In this document: one piece after another, positions 1-6,281 of the stretch
Numbering within the stretch: the stretch's first letter is position 1
How the letters are laid out: each line of letters begins with the position of its first letter
Source: CAYYMD01 sp964480425
Lineage (GTDB): Bacteria > Planctomycetota > Phycisphaerae > SM23-33
Assembly: GCA_964480425.1 (NCBI GenBank)
Contig: CAYZPY010000073.1
Span: forward strand, 1 to 12,214
Length of the DNA: 12,214 nt
Direction: 5' to 3'
Translations under genes and position numbers: made by a program
The notes under the pieces: model-generated
What the model was told of the DNA's origin: nothing
Databases searched by the model: none
What the model saw: only the letters and a program-made list of their open reading frames with translations

Positions 1-2
1 CG

Positions 3-722
3 TCGCTGACCATTGGCGGAACGGTTTCGCCGGCGGGCGGCAACTTTGAGGAGCCGGTAACGCAGGGCACGCTGAAGGTGGTGGGGGCGTTCCACGGCCT
101 GAGCCGCGAACGCTCCGACGCGCGGCGCTACCCCGCCATCGACCCGCTGGACTCCTGGAGCCAGTACGTCGGAATCATCGAGCCGGAAAAGGTCGCAAAG
201 ATAAAGGACCTGCTGCAGCGCGGAAGCGAGGTCAAGCAGATGATGACCGTGGTGGGCGAGGAGGGCACCCCGGTGGAGGACTTCACCGAGATGCTCAAGT
301 CGGAATTTTTCGACAGCGTGTACCTCCAGCAGAACGCCTTCGACAAGGTCGACGCCGCCTCGCCGGCCCAGCGGCAGAAATTCGTGTTCGACAAGATCTT
401 AGAGGTGGTGGACCTGGACTTCGGCTTTAAGGACAAGGACGTCGCGCGGAAGGTCATGGTCCGCGCCACCGACCTGTTCCGCAACTGGAACTACGCGCCG
501 TGGAACCCCAAGGCCGCCGGCGTCGAGGAAGAAAAGCCCGACGAGGAAAAGGGCGACCAAGCAAAAGTGCCCCAAGAGGTCCCCGAGGACCGCCACGCCG
601 AAGAGTTCGCACGGATTCTAAAGCAGATTGACGAGTTTATCGCCGATAAAGGGCGAACCGGACAACAGGAAGAGGCAAAAGAAGGACAAGAGTCCCAAGA
701 GAAAGCGACCGTGAAAGAATGA
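3..722 (+). CDS. atpA: V-type ATP synthase catalytic subunit A (C-terminal part, 5' end outside window)
   Basis: This is the catalytic, nucleotide-hydrolysing subunit of the V1 head. The frame is open from base 3 and gives 239 residues before TGA at 720-722. The first residues, around GGTVSPAGGNFEEPVTQ, and the following SRERSDARRYPAIDPLDSW are hallmark A-subunit sequence from the second half of the nucleotide-binding domain. The region near FFDSVYLQQNAFDKVD belongs to the C-terminal helical domain. The Walker A loop and the A-specific insertion lie upstream of the window. After NYAPWNP the protein continues with an E/K/Q-rich stretch, a short helix (FARILKQIDEFIADK) and another charged tail of about 24 residues, longer and more acidic than I would expect. 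It heads the A-B-D-I-K gene run. The identification is very secure; only the exact natural C-terminus is uncertain. Confidence 0.97.
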   Translation, partial: SLTIGGTVSPAGGNFEEPVTQGTLKVVGAFHGLSRERSDARRYPAIDPLDSWSQYVGIIEPEKVAKIKDLLQRGSEVKQMMTVVGEEGTPVEDFTEMLKSEFFDSVYLQQNAFDKVDAASPAQRQKFVFDKILEVVDLDFGFKDKDVARKVMVRATDLFRNWNYAPWNPKAAGVEEEKPDEEKGDQAKVPQEVPEDRHAEEFARILKQIDEFIADKGRTGQQEEAKEGQESQEKATVKE

Positions 723-832
723 CGAATGACGGACTAAAGACCAAAGCCCGCAAACTATGGTCCGAAGCAAAGGAATTGAACCTGATGTTCTCGAAGATAT
801 TCCAGCAGCGGCGGCCCTGCACCAAAGGATAA
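719..832 (+). CDS. Tiny ORF between atpA and atpB, possibly the tail of a four-helix-bundle (S23-like) protein
   Basis: A 37-residue frame starts with an ATG that overlaps the atpA stop (ATGA at 719-722) and ends at TAA 830-832. Its middle, KARKLWSEAKELNLMFSKIF, reads like an amphipathic helix and resembles the last helix of four-helix-bundle proteins related to the 23S rRNA intervening-sequence protein (pattern L-x-SEA-x-EL-x-x-x-F). No upstream part of such a protein is seen, so it could be a remnant left by insertion and decay, a real small protein coupled to atpA, or chance. An alternative 36-codon frame starting at 757 overlaps it and looks less protein-like. The family assignment rests on remembered sequence pattern only. 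Confidence 0.25.
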   Translation: MTNDGLKTKARKLWSEAKELNLMFSKIFQQRRPCTKG

Positions 833-833
833 G

Positions 834-890
834 AAGTGATGCGGTATTTTATTTTCGTCATTCGTAATTCGGATTTGATTCGTCACTGAG
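834..890. repeat. AT-rich spacer with degenerate attcg-type repeats upstream of atpB
   Basis: The sequence is visibly AT-richer than the flanking genes and contains repeated short words: ttcgtc at 854-859 and again at 879-884, with attcgt and attcgg between them. Its right end, from ttcggatttg at 868-877 to 890, closely resembles 10071-10096 in front of the DAHP synthase gene, apart from a few single-base insertions. This looks like a decayed dispersed intergenic repeat. Its function is unknown. Confidence 0.45.
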
Positions 891-900
891 GAAGATCGCC

Positions 901-2208
901 ATGCGAAAATACTACGACAAAATAAAGCGTATAACCGGCAACGTGGTGACGGTCGAGGCCCAGGGCGTGGGTTACGAGGAGTTGGCGGTTATAACGACCA
1001 GCCGGGCGCCGTCGCTGGCGCAGGTGATTCACCTCGACGGCGAGGAGGTCTCGCTTCAGGTCTTCGCCGGCACCGGCGGGGTGTCCACCGGCGACCGCGT
1101 CAGGTTCCTCGGGCATCCCATGAACGTGCCGTTCTGCGACGACCTGTTCGGGCGGATATTCGACGGTTCGGGCCGGCCTCGCGACAACCGCTCCCAGGTC
1201 GACGACGACACCGTGCCCATCGGCTCGCCGCCGGTGAACCCCGTCAAGCGACGCCGCCCCGATAAGATGATCGAGACCGGCATACCCATGATCGACGTTT
1301 TCAACTCGCTGGTCGAGTCGCAGAAGTTGCCCTTGTTCTCAGTGCCCGGCGAGCCGTACAACGAGGTCCTCGCCCGGGTGGGTCTCCAGGCCGACGCCGA
1401 CGTCATCGTGTTCGGCGGCATGGGCCTGCGGCACGACGATTACCTTACCTTCCGAAACACGTTCACCGAGGGCGGCGTGCTGGGGCGGACCATAATGTTC
1501 GTCCACACCGCCGCCGACCCCGTCGTGGAGTGCCTGATGGTGCCCGACCTGTGCCTGGCGGTGGGCGAGCAGTTCGCCCTGCAAAACAAGCGGGTCCTTG
1601 TGCTGCTGACCGACATGACCGCGTTCGCCGACGCGCTTAAGGAAATCGCCATCATAATGGAGCGGATACCGTCCAACCGGGGCTACCCCGGCGACCTGTA
1701 CACGCAGATGGCGCGCCGGTACGAAAAGGCCGTCGACCTCGACGGGGCCGGGACGATGACCGTCCTTGCCTGCGTGACGATGCCCGGCGACGACGTCACC
1801 CACCCCGTGCCGGACAACACCGGGTACATCACCGAGGGGCAGTTTTACCTGCGCAACCAGTGGATCGAACCGTTCGGTTCGCTCTCGCGGCTCAAACAGC
1901 AGGTCAACGGCGAGACCCGCGACGACCACCGCGCGATTATGAACGCCTGCATACAGTTGTACGCCCTGTGCCGCGAAAGCCGAGAAAAACGCGACATGGG
2001 TTTCGAAATGTCCGCATGGGACAACAAGTTGCTCAAGTACGGGCAGTTGTTCGAGGATCAGATAATGAACCTGCGGGTCAACATCCCGCTGCTGGAGGCG
2101 CTGGACCGATGCTGGGACATACTGGCCGAGTGCTTCACGCCCGAAGAAACGGGCATACGGCGGAAGATTATAGACGCCCATTGGCCGAAAGAAGTCGCCA
2201 AAGCGTAA
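901..2208 (+). CDS. atpB: V-type ATP synthase non-catalytic subunit B
   Basis: The 435-residue product is the non-catalytic nucleotide-binding subunit that alternates with A in the V1 hexamer. It has a beta-barrel N-terminus (about 10-75) and a P-loop position that is degenerate as usual for B (SVPGEPYNEV, about 147-156, with no GKT). LLTDMTAFADALKEI (235-249) and SNRGYPGDLYTQMARRYEKA (258-277) are B-type signatures. GSLSRL (326-331) carries Arg330, the expected arginine finger contributed to the A site. The length is normal for the family. The start is ATG 901, with GAGGAAG at 888-894 six bases upstream. It follows atpA by 178 bases, and its TAA is followed 27 bases later by the chosen atpD start, so B, D, I and K are probably co-transcribed. 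Confidence 0.98.
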   Translation: MRKYYDKIKRITGNVVTVEAQGVGYEELAVITTSRAPSLAQVIHLDGEEVSLQVFAGTGGVSTGDRVRFLGHPMNVPFCDDLFGRIFDGSGRPRDNRSQVDDDTVPIGSPPVNPVKRRRPDKMIETGIPMIDVFNSLVESQKLPLFSVPGEPYNEVLARVGLQADADVIVFGGMGLRHDDYLTFRNTFTEGGVLGRTIMFVHTAADPVVECLMVPDLCLAVGEQFALQNKRVLVLLTDMTAFADALKEIAIIMERIPSNRGYPGDLYTQMARRYEKAVDLDGAGTMTVLACVTMPGDDVTHPVPDNTGYITEGQFYLRNQWIEPFGSLSRLKQQVNGETRDDHRAIMNACIQLYALCRESREKRDMGFEMSAWDNKLLKYGQLFEDQIMNLRVNIPLLEALDRCWDILAECFTPEETGIRRKIIDAHWPKEVAKA

Positions 2209-2235
2209 TTGCTGAATCTGAGATTTGGAGTTGTT

Positions 2236-2877
2236 TTGGCAAAGAAAAAGATAAAACTGACTCGCCCCGAACTTCGTCACCAGCGTGACGCGCTTGAGCG
2301 CTACGAGCGGTACCTGCCGATGCTCAAACTCAAGCAGCAGCAGTTGCAGCTGACGCTGCGCGACTTGAACAGGGAACTCCTCGCCGCCCGGTCCGAGTTC
2401 GACCGGTCCAGGCGGCGTTTCGAGCAGTACCGGCCCGTAACTCGTGACAAGGCCGGGGTGAACGTCGAGAAGTTGGCCGAGCCCGCCGAGGTGAACACCA
2501 CGCGCACGAACGTAGCCGGCGTCAACGTGCCGCAGTTCCGAGGCGTGAATTTTTCCCAGGCCAGGTACAGTCTGTTCGGCACCCCGCCCTGGGTGGACCA
2601 GGCCCTTGCCGACCTGCGAGAACTCAACGAGCACAAGGTCCGATGCGAGACGCTCGGCGAGGCACGCCGCCTGCTGAACATGGAACTGACGCGGATAATC
2701 CAGCGGGTGAACCTGTTCGAGAAGGTCATGATACCCCAATGCCGCGAGAATATCCGACGGATACGGATTCACCTGGGCGACGAGATGACCGCGGCGGTGG
2801 GACGGTCGAAAATAGCCAAGAGCAAACTACAGGCGCGCAAGGCGGCGGCCTGGCAGCCCGCAGCGCAGGAAACCTGA
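2236..2877 (+). CDS. atpD: V-type ATP synthase central-stalk subunit D
   Basis: The 213-residue product is the rotating central-shaft subunit, analogous to F-type gamma. It consists mostly of long N- and C-terminal helices that form a coiled coil. The N-terminus KIKLTRPELRHQRDALERYERYLPMLKLKQQQLQL and the C-terminal VNLFEKVMIP, ENIRRIRIHLGDE and GRSKIAKSK segments match the family. The middle part, near NVPQFRGVNFSQARYSLFGTPPW, resembles the spirochete/chlamydia-type D subunit. I chose TTG 2236 because GGAG at 2227-2230 is well spaced from it and because family members begin MAKKKIKLTRP. The frame is also open upstream to TTG 2209, immediately after the atpB stop, but that would add nine atypical residues. 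The gene ends four bases before atpI. Confidence 0.95.
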   Translation: MAKKKIKLTRPELRHQRDALERYERYLPMLKLKQQQLQLTLRDLNRELLAARSEFDRSRRRFEQYRPVTRDKAGVNVEKLAEPAEVNTTRTNVAGVNVPQFRGVNFSQARYSLFGTPPWVDQALADLRELNEHKVRCETLGEARRLLNMELTRIIQRVNLFEKVMIPQCRENIRRIRIHLGDEMTAAVGRSKIAKSKLQARKAAAWQPAAQET

Positions 2878-2881
2878 TGCA

Positions 2882-4729
2882 ATGATAGTCGAGATGCGAA
2901 AAGTCTACGTTGTGGCCCGCAGGAGCGACCGGCGTGCGCTGCTGGACGCCCTGGCGCAGGCGGGCGTGGTGCACATCGCGCCGGTTGAGCCGTCGCGCGC
3001 CGTGGCCGAGGAGGAAACCGTCGCCGACATCGATCGCACGCGACGGGCGCTGCAGGTGCTGTCCGGAGTGACACCCACGGACGCCGCGCCGGAGGTCTCG
3101 CCCCGCGAGGCGGCCGAAGAGGTGCTGCACATCCAGCGCCACGATGCCGAACTCCAGAACCGGCTCGCCTCGCTGCACCGCCGACACGAGCAGCAGGCAA
3201 TCTGGGGCGACGTGAGAATCGAGCAGTTCGAGCAACTGCGGCAGGCGGGCGTGGAGGTCCGTTTCTACGCCGTCGCCGCGTCGGACGTCGATAAAATCAA
3301 CGCGGAGTGCGTCCACGCACTGGGCAAATTTCCGGGCAGGGATGTCCTTGTGGCCGTCATCGATCGTCGCGTCGAGGTTGAAATGCCGCCGCGCGCCAGG
3401 GAGATTCCGCTTCCCGCCCAGGACCGCCCGACCATGCGCGCCGAGGCGGTGGAAATTGAAGAAACGCTAAGCCGCGGCCAGAAACGCCTCAGGCATCTTG
3501 CCGGGCTCAAAGACCGCCTGCACGCCCATCTGGAAAAACTGGACCGCCGGTCCGAGTATTCCATTGCCGCCCGCAGCGCCCTGGAGGGCGATGAACTCAT
3601 CGCCATCCAGGGCTGGGTCCCCGCCGCCGACGCGCCCGCCCTGGGGGATAAACTCTCCGGCGCCGGCGTGGACGTCGCCGTCCAGGCCGTCGAACCCGAA
3701 AAAGACGAACAGCCCCCGACGCTCATCCGCTATCCCCGCTGGGCAAGACCCATGAAGGGCCTGTTCGACGTGCTGGGCACGTTTCCGGGATATCGGGAAT
3801 ACGACCTGTCGCCGTTTTTCATGTTCGCGCTTCCGCTGTTCGCGGCCATGCTCATCGGCGACGCCGGGTACGGGCTGATCTTCGTGCTGATATCCGTGAT
3901 CGGATATAAGCCGCTGATCCGCAAGGCGGGAAAGACCAAAACGCAACTCATCATGATCGTCGGTGCGTGCACGCTCGTCTGGGGCGTGCTGACGGCGAAT
4001 TATTTCGGGCTTACCCCCGCAGACGCGACGGCTGCCGGTATGAGCGGCGTTGCCGGTCTGATGAAGACCGCCGGACTGCTGTGGAGAGCCGACCCCAAGG
4101 TCGTCCAGTTTCTCATCATGAAGGTGAGTTTCTTCATCGCCACCACGCACCTTGTCTCTGCGCACCTGCGTCAGATGGTCGCCTACTTTCCCTCGCAGAA
4201 GGCGCTGTCGGAGGCGGGTTGGACGCTGGTGATCCTGGGTATGCTGGGAGTGGTCTGGATGCTGTTCCAGAAGGGGGTGCCGGAGTATTTTCGGTTGCCG
4301 GACCCGCTTGCGATTCTCAGCGTCGTTCTCATCTCGGCGGGATTGCTTCTGGCGGTGCTTTTCGGATATCCCTCCGGCAATCTGCTGAAGCGTATCGGTC
4401 TGGGACTCGCGGGCTCGCTTCTTCCGCTGATAAACGCCTTCGGCGACACGATGAGTTACATCCGCCTGATGGCGGTTGGTCTGGCGACTTATTACATCGC
4501 CTCGGCGTTCAACGACCTGGGCGCCATGCTGGCCGGACCTACACCGTTCTTGTGGGCGGCGGCGGCGCCTATTATCCTGTTCGGACACGCGCTTAACATC
4601 GGACTGGCGATAATCGCCATCTTCGCGCACGGCGTGAGATTGAACATGCTGGAGTTCTCCAACCACGCCGGCGTGCAGTGGGCGGGTTACGCGTATCAAC
4701 CGTTTGGAAAACGTCAAGCCAAGGAGTAA
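2882..4729 (+). CDS. atpI: V-type ATP synthase membrane subunit I (a-subunit type)
   Basis: The 615-residue product is the stator membrane subunit that forms the ion half-channels against the K ring. The N-terminal half (about 1-285) is soluble and charged, with helical segments, and starts with the typical VEMRKVYVVARRSDRRALLDAL. The C-terminal half (about 305-585) has roughly seven or eight hydrophobic segments, including SPFFMFALPLFAAMLIGDAGYG (310-331). GDTMSYIRLMAVGLA (521-535) carries Arg528, the essential arginine facing the proteolipid carboxylate. The end, with HGVRLNMLEFSNHAGV, is typical. AGGAAA at 2867-2872 lies nine bases before ATG 2882. Its last codons (AAG GAG) also supply the ribosome-binding site of the next gene. 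No F or C subunit gene lies between D and I. Confidence 0.97.
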   Translation: MIVEMRKVYVVARRSDRRALLDALAQAGVVHIAPVEPSRAVAEEETVADIDRTRRALQVLSGVTPTDAAPEVSPREAAEEVLHIQRHDAELQNRLASLHRRHEQQAIWGDVRIEQFEQLRQAGVEVRFYAVAASDVDKINAECVHALGKFPGRDVLVAVIDRRVEVEMPPRAREIPLPAQDRPTMRAEAVEIEETLSRGQKRLRHLAGLKDRLHAHLEKLDRRSEYSIAARSALEGDELIAIQGWVPAADAPALGDKLSGAGVDVAVQAVEPEKDEQPPTLIRYPRWARPMKGLFDVLGTFPGYREYDLSPFFMFALPLFAAMLIGDAGYGLIFVLISVIGYKPLIRKAGKTKTQLIMIVGACTLVWGVLTANYFGLTPADATAAGMSGVAGLMKTAGLLWRADPKVVQFLIMKVSFFIATTHLVSAHLRQMVAYFPSQKALSEAGWTLVILGMLGVVWMLFQKGVPEYFRLPDPLAILSVVLISAGLLLAVLFGYPSGNLLKRIGLGLAGSLLPLINAFGDTMSYIRLMAVGLATYYIASAFNDLGAMLAGPTPFLWAAAAPIILFGHALNIGLAIIAIFAHGVRLNMLEFSNHAGVQWAGYAYQPFGKRQAKE

Positions 4730-4735
4730 ATGATT

Positions 4736-5197
4736 ATGGAACCTTTCATGGGACAACTGGGACTGGCGCTTGCACTGGGTCTGGGCGGATTGGGCAGCGC
4801 GCTTGGCATCGGCGCCGCCGGACGCGCCGCCGCAGGCGCATGGGCAAAAGAGGCCAAGGCCGGTAAACCGCTCAACTTCTCCTACATCATCCTGCTGGGC
4901 ATGCCCCTGACACAGACCATCTATGCCTTCATCCTGATGCTCGTGGGACTCAGCGGTCCGGTTTATGACCCCGATATCCTGGCCGCCAACGCCGGGGCGC
5001 TGCTGAGCATCGGAATTGCCGGCGGACTGGCCGAACTTTTCAGCGCCTGGATGCAGGGAGTCATAGGCGCCGCCGGGTGCCGCACCCTCTCCGAAGGCGA
5101 AGGAAAGGGATTGGTCTTCATCATCATCGCAATGGGCATTGCCGAGACCGTCGGTCTGTTCGGATTCATCTTCCTGCTGCTGGTGATGCCGAAATAA
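4736..5197 (+). CDS. atpK: V-type ATP synthase rotor-ring subunit K (proteolipid)
   Basis: This duplicated-hairpin proteolipid of about 153 residues forms the membrane rotor ring. Four hydrophobic helices are visible: about 5-25, 48-72, 86-112 and 124-150. Helix 2 has MPLTQTIYAF, with Thr59, Gln60 and Tyr63. Helix 3 has FSAWMQGVIGAAG, with Gln107. Helix 4 has GIAETVGLFGF, with the ion-carrying Glu137. These correspond to Thr64, Gln65, Tyr68, Gln110 and Glu139 of Enterococcus hirae NtpK, the sodium ligands. Helix 2 has no carboxylate, so there is one ion site per double hairpin. I prefer ATG 4736, nine bases after AAGGAG (4721-4726); ATG 4730 is only three bases away and would add two residues. 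It is the last gene of the run, followed by a convergent gene. Confidence 0.96.
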   Translation: MEPFMGQLGLALALGLGGLGSALGIGAAGRAAAGAWAKEAKAGKPLNFSYIILLGMPLTQTIYAFILMLVGLSGPVYDPDILAANAGALLSIGIAGGLAELFSAWMQGVIGAAGCRTLSEGEGKGLVFIIIAMGIAETVGLFGFIFLLLVMPK

Positions 5198-5200
5198 CCG

Positions 5201-5232
5201 GTTGACTGGTTAACTCGTTAATTCGTTGACTG
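5201..5232. repeat. Four tandem degenerate 8-mers after atpK
   Basis: Four adjacent 8-base units follow one another without a gap: gttgactg (5201-5208), gttaactc (5209-5216), gttaattc (5217-5224) and gttgactg (5225-5232). The outer two are identical and the inner two differ by a few transitions. This is non-coding and begins four bases after the atpK stop. The function is unknown. Confidence 0.6.
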
Positions 5233-5255
5233 GGACCTGAGAACTAAGAGATGGG

Positions 5256-5280
5256 AAAAGTTTTTAATCTTTTGGTTTTT
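5256..5280 (+). terminator. Weak candidate terminator of the V-ATPase operon
   Basis: AAAAG (5256-5260) can pair with CTTTT (5269-5273) across an eight-base AT-rich loop and is followed by GGTTTTT. The stem is short and GC-poor, so this is a weak call based mainly on the T-run and its position between the end of the operon and a convergent gene. Confidence 0.2.
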
Positions 5281-5298
5281 AAGTCCTGTGTGTCCTCT

Positions 5299-5320
5299 GC
5301 GCATCTGTGGCGCATCTGTT
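5299..5320. repeat. 11-base tandem duplication at the 3' end of the hydrolase gene
   Basis: gcgcatctgtg (5299-5309) is followed directly by gcgcatctgtt (5310-5320), differing only in the last base. The second copy runs into the stop codon of the minus-strand hydrolase. The preceding bases (gtcctctgcgcatctgtggc) resemble the cgcagag-type spacer repeats seen in several bacterial phyla; that comparison is from memory. Confidence 0.5.
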
Positions 5321-6080
5321 ACCGTCGCCCGGTGGGCAATGAGGGTTTCGGCGTCCGCCAGTGCCTGCGGAAAAACGCCACCGCCACTTCCGGGTGACGC
5401 TCGTGTCCCGAGCCGGGAATGATGTCGGTGGTCACCACGAAGCCCCGACTGCGAAGGTATTTCACCCCGTCCATGGACTGAAGTTTGATGGCCGCCGGAT
5501 CGTTCGAGCCCCAGTAAATCAGCACGGGTATTTTCGCCGCCGCCGGCGTGTACCACCCGTCAAGGTTGTACCTGCAGAAGTTGCAGCTTCGCAGCACAAG
5601 GGTCGAAAATACGTCCGGGTGCCTGGTTCCCACCCAGTATACGGCGAATCCGCCCCCGGAAAACCCTGTCAGCATGATGTTGTTCATGTCGATATTGTAT
5701 CGGTAGCCCAGCAGCGAGATGATGCTCATTATCCTTCTTTCGTTCTCCAGCATAGCCATCATGGGCCCGTCGCCCAGGACCCCGTCGGTGCCGACCACTT
5801 CCGGGCACACGACGATGCATCCGTTCTGCTCGCCCAGCATCTTCAACTGGCGTATGTGATGATTGGACACGTCGAACGGGGGCGTGCCGTGGCATGAAAC
5901 GATAAGCGGCGCCGGACGCGTGTGCCGGTACGTGCTGGGCACGTATAACCAGTATCCGGACCCCGTGGCCGAGTTAACCTCGTATTGCTCATGAACCGGC
6001 GTGTTCTGTGGAGCGGTCACGGCGCAGCCGCCCAGGATCGAACCCATCGCCGCAAACATAATCATGGTCAGATTGCGCAT
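5319..6080 (-). CDS. Predicted lipoprotein alpha/beta-hydrolase (esterase/peptidase-like)
   Basis: This 253-residue predicted serine hydrolase is exported as a lipoprotein. The N-terminus MRNLTMIMFAAMGSILGGC is a type II signal peptide with lipobox LGGC and lipidated Cys19. The body has an alpha/beta-hydrolase layout: a beta strand ending in CHGTPPF (63-69, oxyanion region), nucleophile elbow GFSGGG with Ser141, WGSNDPA with Asp194, and GSGHERHPE with His226 as the likely triad. It resembles dienelactone-hydrolase, feruloyl-esterase or PHB-depolymerase type enzymes; the substrate cannot be told from sequence. I chose the ATG at 6080 because GGGAG lies five bases upstream; the ATG at 6083 is only two bases from it and would add one Met. 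It converges on atpK and diverges from serS, with its own promoter upstream. Confidence 0.85.
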   Translation of the reverse strand: MRNLTMIMFAAMGSILGGCAVTAPQNTPVHEQYEVNSATGSGYWLYVPSTYRHTRPAPLIVSCHGTPPFDVSNHHIRQLKMLGEQNGCIVVCPEVVGTDGVLGDGPMMAMLENERRIMSIISLLGYRYNIDMNNIMLTGFSGGGFAVYWVGTRHPDVFSTLVLRSCNFCRYNLDGWYTPAAAKIPVLIYWGSNDPAAIKLQSMDGVKYLRSRGFVVTTDIIPGSGHERHPEVAVAFFRRHWRTPKPSLPTGRR

Positions 6081-6163
6081 CATGTCTCCCGTTACCTTGT
6101 TATTCGGAAATTACGGCGTGAAAGCATAACCTGTATCCTGGACCTCATAAACCCTGTGGGGTC

Positions 6164-6192
6164 ATTATAAGCGGCGGATTTGGTTTTACCAA
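6164..6192 (-). promoter_or_regulatory. Sigma70-like promoter for the lipoprotein hydrolase
   Basis: On the minus strand a -35 box TTGGTA (plus-strand 6187-6192, 4 of 6 consensus bases) is followed by a 17-base spacer and a perfect -10 box TATAAT (plus-strand 6164-6169). The predicted start would leave a leader of about 70 bases before the hydrolase ATG. Confidence 0.5.
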
Positions 6193-6204
6193 TGGCTTAT
6201 TGGT
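6188..6204. promoter_or_regulatory. Palindrome between the two divergent promoters (operator candidate)
   Basis: accaat (6188-6193) and attggt (6199-6204) form a perfect 6-base inverted repeat around ggctt. It overlaps the -35 box of the minus-strand promoter and ends three bases before the -35 box of the serS promoter, the position expected of an operator acting on both. No regulator gene is nearby. Confidence 0.3.
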
Positions 6205-6206
6205 CA

Positions 6207-6235
6207 TTGAAAAATCATCCCGTCTGGGGTGTAAT
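6207..6235 (+). promoter_or_regulatory. Sigma70-like promoter for serS
   Basis: TTGAAA (6207-6212, 5 of 6 consensus) and TGTAAT (6230-6235, 5 of 6) are separated by exactly 17 bases. Transcription would start near 6242, giving a leader of about 40 bases before the serS ATG at 6282. Confidence 0.5.
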
Positions 6236-6281
6236 TCATTTTCCGCAACGGTTTGCCGACCGCATTTGTGACGGAAATATT

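Noticed and set aside
1339..2772. Long open frame on the minus strand opposite atpB and atpD (about 477 codons)
   Set aside because: It lies wholly antisense to two securely identified genes, has low-complexity V/G/H/R-rich composition and matches no family; it is a shadow of GC-rich codon use.
3467..4756. Long minus-strand frame opposite atpI (about 429 codons)
   Set aside because: It is antisense to a well-supported membrane subunit, is very rich in R, H, Q and D, and shows no domain.
6180..6281. Extended serS start with 34 extra N-terminal residues
   Set aside because: The extra residues are not family-like and would overlap a good promoter; MIDIKQIRDNPDRF at 6282 is the normal SerRS N-terminus.
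6084..6281. T-box or other riboswitch leader for serS
   Set aside because: The predicted leader is only about 40 bases and shows no T-box sequence or anti-terminator; the space is explained by divergent promoters.
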